Assembly: GCA_954871525.1 (NCBI GenBank)
Contig: OX940862.1
Span: forward strand, 12,358,501-12,422,500
Source: Parietaria judaica
Lineage: Eukaryota > Streptophyta > Magnoliopsida > Rosales > Urticaceae
DNA length: 64,000 nt
Reading direction: 5' to 3'
Below are positions 57,757-64,000 of the stretch, one piece after another. The notes below the pieces were generated by a model. That model worked only from the letters and a program-made list of their open reading frames with translations. It ran no database searches and was not told the DNA's origin. Within the stretch, counting starts at the first letter, position 1. Every line of letters starts with the position of its first letter. A program made the position numbers and the translations under genes.

Positions 57757-58844
57757 TGTAAAAGATTATAGTTTCTCTATAGTAATATATAGATACACAA
57801 CAGAAGTTTTAACTAACAAATATATATAGCCACCAATACACTAGAATATGGAGTTACTAGTAATTATGGGACAGTAAATATACTCAACGAACCAACCACG
57901 TATCAGATTTATAGAAGAAGAAATAAATTTAGTAGAGAACACAGAAGACAAGGGATTCGCGTGTAACATGTCCAAGCTTCTTACAAAATATATATATATA
58001 TATATGTATATATATCTGACATGCATAAATTAATACGACGATGAGAGAGAGAGTAGGGTAGGGTAGGGTTGGGCGAGTGGTAATTGATTAAGGAAGACAG
58101 GTATGATTATTATTAGAGTGTGACATGTGAAGTAAATAAGCTCACCAAACCCATCACCTTCTGTTTCCTCTCCTCTCTGTTGTGTAATGCAGAATTACAT
58201 ATACGTATATATATATATATATATGTATTTGGATTGAGTAATGTAATGTAACACTACTACTATATAAAATTATTGGACAAGAGATCGATAGTTAAGCTTA
58301 CAACAAGTTGATAATATTGTGATTAATCAAAAGCTAAATTCAGCACTAATCTCACTTCTCTGATATAATCGATCGAGCTGTGTTCTTGTTTTTAGTAAGT
58401 TTCTAACTTAATTAGGTGTAATAATTAAGTCAGACGTTTACGAGCAAGAATATCACATGTATTTAATTTGACAAAGTTAGGAATATTTTTATTTTAATGG
58501 ATTAGGTATTAAGATGTACAAACAAAATATAGCAATTATTAAATGATATCAATAAAAATTTAGCTATATATTGCGAGAATCATATCTGTAGTACAATAAT
58601 AATTAATATTCATGACCAATGTTAGCCCTTTGTTTTGTTTAATTAAATAAAATTTCACAAATAAATACATAGCAAGTAATATTGGCATTTTGACTCATAA
58701 AATGTATTGATCGTGGTCGATCAATATGGATTATAGATTCGCAAATACAATCACGCGCTTTCACTGCGAAACTCTGAGAATATTATTGAACTATCGAATG
58801 CCCTTGGGCTTTAACTGCTCCAACAGAATCAGAAGCTCTATTTC

Positions 58845-59085
58845 TTTTCTTCTTTTTTTGTTTTTGTTCTTTTATTATTATTTTTTTGAATGGGGTGGCG
58901 CTATCGGCCAAGGTTACAATGCACTCTCGCATGACTTAGATATATTCAGTGTAAGAACATGTGGCACTATTGGCCAAGTTTACGATAATGTAAAGGGGTA
59001 CTCATTTGAGACCCATGAGGTTTGAACCCACGACCTCTTGAATAGAGGAGTGGTGGAGTTACCACTTGGCCAAACAAGCTTGGTT
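58845..59085 (-). mobile_element. tRNA-derived SINE with exact 16-bp target duplication
   Basis: On the minus strand it has an A box TGGCCAAGTGG (about 59062-59072), a B box near GTGGGTTCAAACC (about 59022-59034) and an A-rich tail, seen as a T-rich run at 58845-58887. The duplication TCAGAAGCTCTATTTC is exact at 58829-58844 and 59086-59101. The sequence resembles the widespread plant Au-type SINEs, but that name is not proven here. Confidence 0.9.
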
Positions 59086-61048
59086 TCAGAAGCTCTATTT
59101 CGAACCAATTAAATGATGACAATAACACTATATTTAACTGATTTATTTAAATATGATATATATAAATAATGAAATATGTTTTTTTAGGCATTCTTAAGGC
59201 AATGAAAAGAGCCGATATGATTATATGCATAATAGAGATCAAAAGTTACTGATATTTAATATGATTGATATATATGGTTAATTTGTAATTTGGCAAAAGT
59301 GCTCAAGTTGAGAACTATTGCGAAATTAGTATAACCCAATTTCATGCAAGAGATTATGAGAGATGGTCCGACCACGCTTTCTCCCACCTTTCAAACTGAA
59401 TTCATATATAAATAAATAAATAAATATATATATATATATATTACTGTAAATTAGAAGGTTGAAAAAATATTCATCATTTATTGCTCAAACAATAAATATT
59501 ATGAAAAGTCATATCATCCATAATCTTATTGATGTTTGGATAATAATAAACACACAAAGTGGATTCATTACTTAAATTAGGGCATTACTTATAAATCTCC
59601 ATTTCAATCACATATCCAAGTACAACACATTTCCAAAAACATCCATTGATCATTAAATACGTAAGTACACACGTGTCACATACAAACGTATGATCGTAGA
59701 TACATATAATATGAACAGAAATAAAATAATATATGAGTACATCTTTATTGAATATTATGGTCCAAAAGAAAATAAATTCGAAGTTATGATCCAATCTTAT
59801 ATGGTGTAACGTTACGATGGATCACCCATCTTATACACTGCATGGCTTTCAATATTTTGATTTATGGCAATGTGCATGAATCTAGGGAAATCGTAGAGAA
59901 TTTTTTATAATATAAAAGTACTTTATAATATTTTACATAATATAGTTAATAATTAATTAAATCATACATTCTTGTACATCTTGGCGTGTAAAGCAGAATG
60001 CTATAAAATATAAGCATTCATAACTTAATTAATAATGCTATAAAAAAACACATCAAACAATTCTCTGAATTAAGGAGAAAAAAGTTCTAAAATAGATAAA
60101 AAGAGAGCTTTCTATCTTTTGATTTACTGTAAAAATTGCGATTTTATTTATTTATTTGATTATGAACCCTCAGGTATCAGTCTATGAAAATTCAAGTTTA
60201 TATTTCTAACAAAACTAGACAACGCAAACTCGAATCTTGAAGAGATTGACACTCATACACGAATTAATAGTAATATAAATAAAATATATAATAGACTAAA
60301 AAAGATAAAACACTCTCCATCTGCTAACTACCTATATATATATATATATATATACAATATTATGGTCGGTTTTTATTATAAGATTGGTGAATGAAGTGGA
60401 TATTTCAGGAGCCAAGAGTGAAGGAAGAAAAGGTATAAAAATAAAAATATAGCTGTGAAAAGCTAGAAAGAAATGTGGACCATCAAAAGTTATTATATGG
60501 AGTTGAATTAAATAGGACTCATCAGCCAACTGCCCATTATTCCACATCTGAAACATTATGTACTATCATCAAACACTCTTGATTTTGAATCATCACACTC
60601 CCTCTCTCTATATATTATTTTAATTAATTATTTCAAGAAAAATCATTCACCTCTCATCTCATCTCATCAAGATATACATCACTCTTCATCTTTATCCAAA
60701 CTATATATCTTAAAAAATATATATTATTTACATTTATTGGTATTTGGCAATGAAATAAAGAGGTATATACTTGAGTATAGTACTGTTCGATGACTAGTCA
60801 TGATAGTTGAGTTCTGATACGTTAATCAATTGCATTGCATGCATTTTAATGCTCTCCTATTTTCTCACCAATTAATATATATATATATATATATATATTA
60901 CAAGTAGTAAAAATAAATTGTACGATATATACTTACTTCTTCACCAACCTATCGGACACATGGCAGTCTAGTTAGTTCTTACTTCTTAGTCTTACTTACA
61001 GATACAGACTCTGCAAGTATATATATATATATATAGATATTGTGTGGG

Positions 61049-61245
61049 CAAGGCCGGCCCTCTTCACAAAAAAAATGGATGATCCCGAAGGCCCCACGGT
61101 AAAATTATAAAAATCTCATCAATAAAATTTCTGAACGAAAGACCTTATGTTATATAATATCTTGATAAAAAGAAATCATGTAATAATTTAAACTACGTAC
61201 GCATGATAAAAGAAATTTGTCCAAGGTCTCAGAAATTACTGGGCC
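61049..61245. mobile_element. Partial hAT-like element end
   Basis: CAAGGCCGGCCC matches the tips of the local GGCCGGCCC family (11 of 12 to 35379 inverse). GGCCCCACGG follows, as in those elements. The right end is not recognised. Confidence 0.4.
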
Positions 61246-61669
61246 GAGTTTCGAAAAAACGCTTAAGTGCGAAGAGGCGATGTACGGTCAAGTGAGACGG
61301 GTTAAGATCGTCTGACGAGATTGTGCATCGGGATCCGACCCTTCTTAGCTGTGTTGATATAGTTATCTTTTTATGTCTTCACGTTTTGGTTAACGTTCTT
61401 GTTTTGAGATCAATATGAATATGTGCGACGAATAACTAATGCTGCGATATTATAGAGATTTTATTACGAGTTCCTAACAAAAATTATAATAACTTTATTA
61501 TAACTATTAGACAAATATGAGTGTTGATGATATATCAAAATGTGTATATATGCATAATGCAGAGCATATACAGAAACTAAATCGACTCGACTCTCGAGAA
61601 TAAAAGAAAATCGAAAAACGATAGCATACAGAAACTAACTAAAAATGATTAAGCAAAATGAGAAATGTT

Positions 61670-61900
61670 GCGAAAACGACAAGAAAATTGAATAAGAAAT
61701 CATGTAATAAAATCCAAGAAAACGACAAAGTTCCCAACAAATTCCTTTAAGAAACAAAAAAAAGACAAAAAAAAACGTCTTACGGAAAGAAACTTAAAAA
61801 TGTTGACTGAAACGGATATAAACAAACGCATTATTCAACAAAACGACATAGAAAAGAAAACGACAAATAACTGAAGAATCAAAGAGAAAACGACAATGAA
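61670..61900. repeat. Cluster of AACGACA motifs
   Basis: Five AACGACA copies, mostly as AAAACGACA, occur near 61673, 61722, 61842, 61858 and 61888 in A-rich DNA. An inverse TGTCGTT lies near 61970. Confidence 0.5.
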
Positions 61901-62373
61901 CAAGTAAATAGAAAAAAAAAATGTAGAACTTTCGTCAACAAAGAAAAACAGCCAAACTGTTTATGCCATGTCGTTGCTTTTTTTATATATATATATATAA
62001 TATAATTATTTTACCAGGACGGATTTAAAATAAATTAATAAAATAAAAGTCGTGTGATTATTAGAACTCGATATTTTAAGATCGTTGTTCGAAGGTAACA
62101 CAAGTTATAATATATTTGTCGTTAGGCTTGATAAGACTACGTTATGATTGAACCATAATCAGAAAACAAAATCGAGAAGACCCTAAAGTTAGTACATGGT
62201 ATTAAAACCGTATATCCACTTTTATACCCGTAAAAACCGGCTTCGAAAATCCAAATATCCAATCGGCACATCAACAAAGTGTGCAAACACAATATCATAA
62301 ATATATACACGTTCGATTTCGAAAAAAGAAGGTAAAAAACAAAATCACGACAATTACATCATTCATAATCATA

Positions 62374-64000
62374 TCACTGAGGCAGAGGAGAGCTAAGACC
62401 CTCTTGAGAGGAGAGGGAGTGGAGCGGATTGTGGCGGCGCGACGGGAACGAGCCCTTCTTCGTGAAGGAGGCTCGCTTGCTGATGCGGCGGAGCGAGCGG
62501 CGGGCGGAGATGGAGTGGAGGATCGGGGAGGCGCGCTCCTTGAACTTGAGGACGGCGAAGAAGAGGAGGCGGTAGAGGATGAGGATGGCCCCAATGGCGG
62601 CCAGGTCCCACCACTTGGAGTGGTCGAGCGGGATGCCGAACGTTGAGCGGATTATGAACTCGCCCTTCATCTTCGGCTGGCCCGGCCACAGGGCGTCAAA
62701 TTCCAGGCCTAAGAGGTCGTTCTTTAGGCCACCCTGCAGGGTCATTGGAGTAAGTAATTGCAGATAACTTTTTCCTCTTAATTTTGTTCAATAAATGTTT
62801 GGACACATTAATTTCTATGTGCAAAATATACTAGAAATTTGATTTAAAATCGCAAATTTGATACCCTTAAATAATTATTAAGTCTTAAGTAGTTTTTTTT
62901 AGCTATCTCATAACCATACAAAATTTGGAAGAAATATATTAGCTTCTAGTTGTATTTTTGGTGCCTTGGTGGTATCTCAACTTGCTTTTTCTTCTGTAGT
63001 AAATGATATATTTATGTAAAAAAATGAATATATATAGGATATATATAAGTAATTCTTTTTTTTTTAATTTTATTATATAAAAAAGAAAAATCTCCACTTG
63101 ATTGGAAAATTTTGCCTAATCCTTTTTCTTAGTTAACAATGAACAGTTATACTTCTCAAGCTGAATTGAGGATATCAAAGGAATATTTACCTGAATTCCC
63201 CAGGAGCCGTAGCTGAGAAATGAGACGGGATAGCGCCAAAATATCTTGGGAAGATCGGGTAACAAGCGGAAAAACCCGGACGTCATCATCAGGATGCCCT
63301 GAGACAACCGAGAAGTACTTGTTAGTTGTTAGAAATATTTTTGAGCTTGAAAAACATCAAGGCTTGAGTCACGCATGAATTGTAAACTCAACTTGTAAAC
63401 TCAACAAACATATGAATATTCAAGTTCTACTTGAAAACTCAACAAACATTTAACGTGCAAGTCTCGAGCATTTTTGCGTTACGTACCATAATTCCGGCTC
63501 CGACGATAATTCCCATCAGAAAGTTGGGAACAAGCGACGCCACAACCATCATGAGGCTCTCTATGACGCATATGGAGAAAAAGATGTTGAGGCAGAAGAA
63601 CGCGTAGTGCGAGAATCCCGGGTGGAACTTTACCGTGTAAAAAGTTATCGTTCCCGTGATGAGCGAAATCGCGACCAGAAACGGGAATGAAGAGATGAAG
63701 TTGGACAAGATGAAGACCGAAACTCCGTAATATCCGTTCAGCCTCTCTCTGTAGAAGACCTGCAAATTCCGACGAAAGCACAAAAACCCTAAATATCGCG
63801 TCTTAATAGAGTATTATGTACTAATATAATGTATTAAGGATCTCACGTCGAAAATACAAAAGAGTTAGAAAGATTTAGTAGCCATATGTGCATTTTTTAC
63901 CTTCATTTCTTCGACGAAGGAAGGAAAGCCTCCGATGGACATGAATGTCATGAAGCCCGTTATGAAGGCGGCGCAGGCCGAGCGGGCAAAGATGGCGGTG
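62374..64000 (-). CDS. ABC transporter G family half-transporter, copy 2, 3' part only
   Basis: The last four exons are seen: 63901-64000 (cut by the window edge), 63487-63759, 63191-63298, 62374-62733. The three complete exons have exactly the same lengths as those of copy 1 (273, 108, 360 bases), and the proteins align without gaps over that part, so this is a tandem duplicate. Visible are membrane helices of the transporter half, including [23 protein letters not shown] and [32 protein letters not shown]. The ATPase half lies outside the window. The coding part is much richer in GC than copy 1, suggesting divergence that is not very recent. The frame shows no break. Confidence 0.9.

Larger units (their letters stand above)
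57757..62373. other. Spacer between the two ABCG genes
   Basis: It contains the promoter of copy 1, several (AT)n runs (57982-58001, 58207-58226, 59426-59442, 60333-60354, 60876-60898, 61018-61036), a SINE (58845-59085), a hAT-like end (61049) and an AACGACA cluster (61670-61900). No protein gene is supported. Confidence 0.5.

Noticed and set aside
1..64000. CRISPR arrays, bacterial operons, rRNA genes or organelle DNA insertions
   Set aside because: None seen; the introns, promoters and transposons are all of plant nuclear type.

Overview
The window is nuclear DNA of a flowering plant, most likely a eudicot. It shows GT-AG introns, AT-rich intergenic DNA, chloroplast-targeted nuclear genes, plant-only protein families and dense plant transposon relics. 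The species cannot be named from the sequence. Exons below were joined by hand; every splice keeps frame and restores a family-like protein.

Layout, left to right: ferredoxin sulfite reductase (SIR, 8 exons, +, 582-4169); the tiny intronless photosystem II 5 kDa protein gene (psbTn, -, 5334-5624); an intergenic stretch with a hAT-like MITE and a tRNA-derived SINE; a 3.8 kb three-LTR composite retrotransposon (9013-12814); an empty AT-rich stretch; a coiled-coil protein gene (+, 16615-18517); a 79-residue conserved protein with a 1 kb intron in its 5' leader (+, coding 20555-20901); a tandem array of three cinnamoyl-CoA/phenylacetaldehyde reductase-like genes on the minus strand (21689-23604 a young pseudogene, 24923-26917 and 27930-30117 intact); an intronless plastid phospholipase A1 (+, 33294-34778); a hAT/MULE-rich desert (34.8-41.0 kb); a RETICULATA-related gene (+, 41073-43294) convergent with an NAD kinase 1 gene (-, 44047-47279); a TRAUCO/ASH2-like gene (+, 50658-52214) convergent with an ABCG half transporter (-, 52862-57756); and the 3' half of a second, tandem ABCG gene running off the right edge (62374-64000).

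Functionally this is ordinary plant housekeeping plus two tandem gene families typical of specialised or surface-lipid metabolism. The genes do not form a common pathway. The most unusual object is the composite retroelement. Three nearly identical LTRs of one family, a different LTR of a second family and two different gag-like internal regions lie together between a single 5-bp target duplication (AGATA). Neither internal region encodes protease, reverse transcriptase or integrase. One of the LTR types carries a run of small hairpins whose stems vary while their loops stay similar.

Other structure: at least five DNA-transposon insertions with intact target duplications (three MULE-like with 9 bp, two hAT-like with 8 bp), two SINEs with target duplications, a hAT transposase relic, and several clusters of a short dispersed motif, AACGACA, that no ordinary feature explains.
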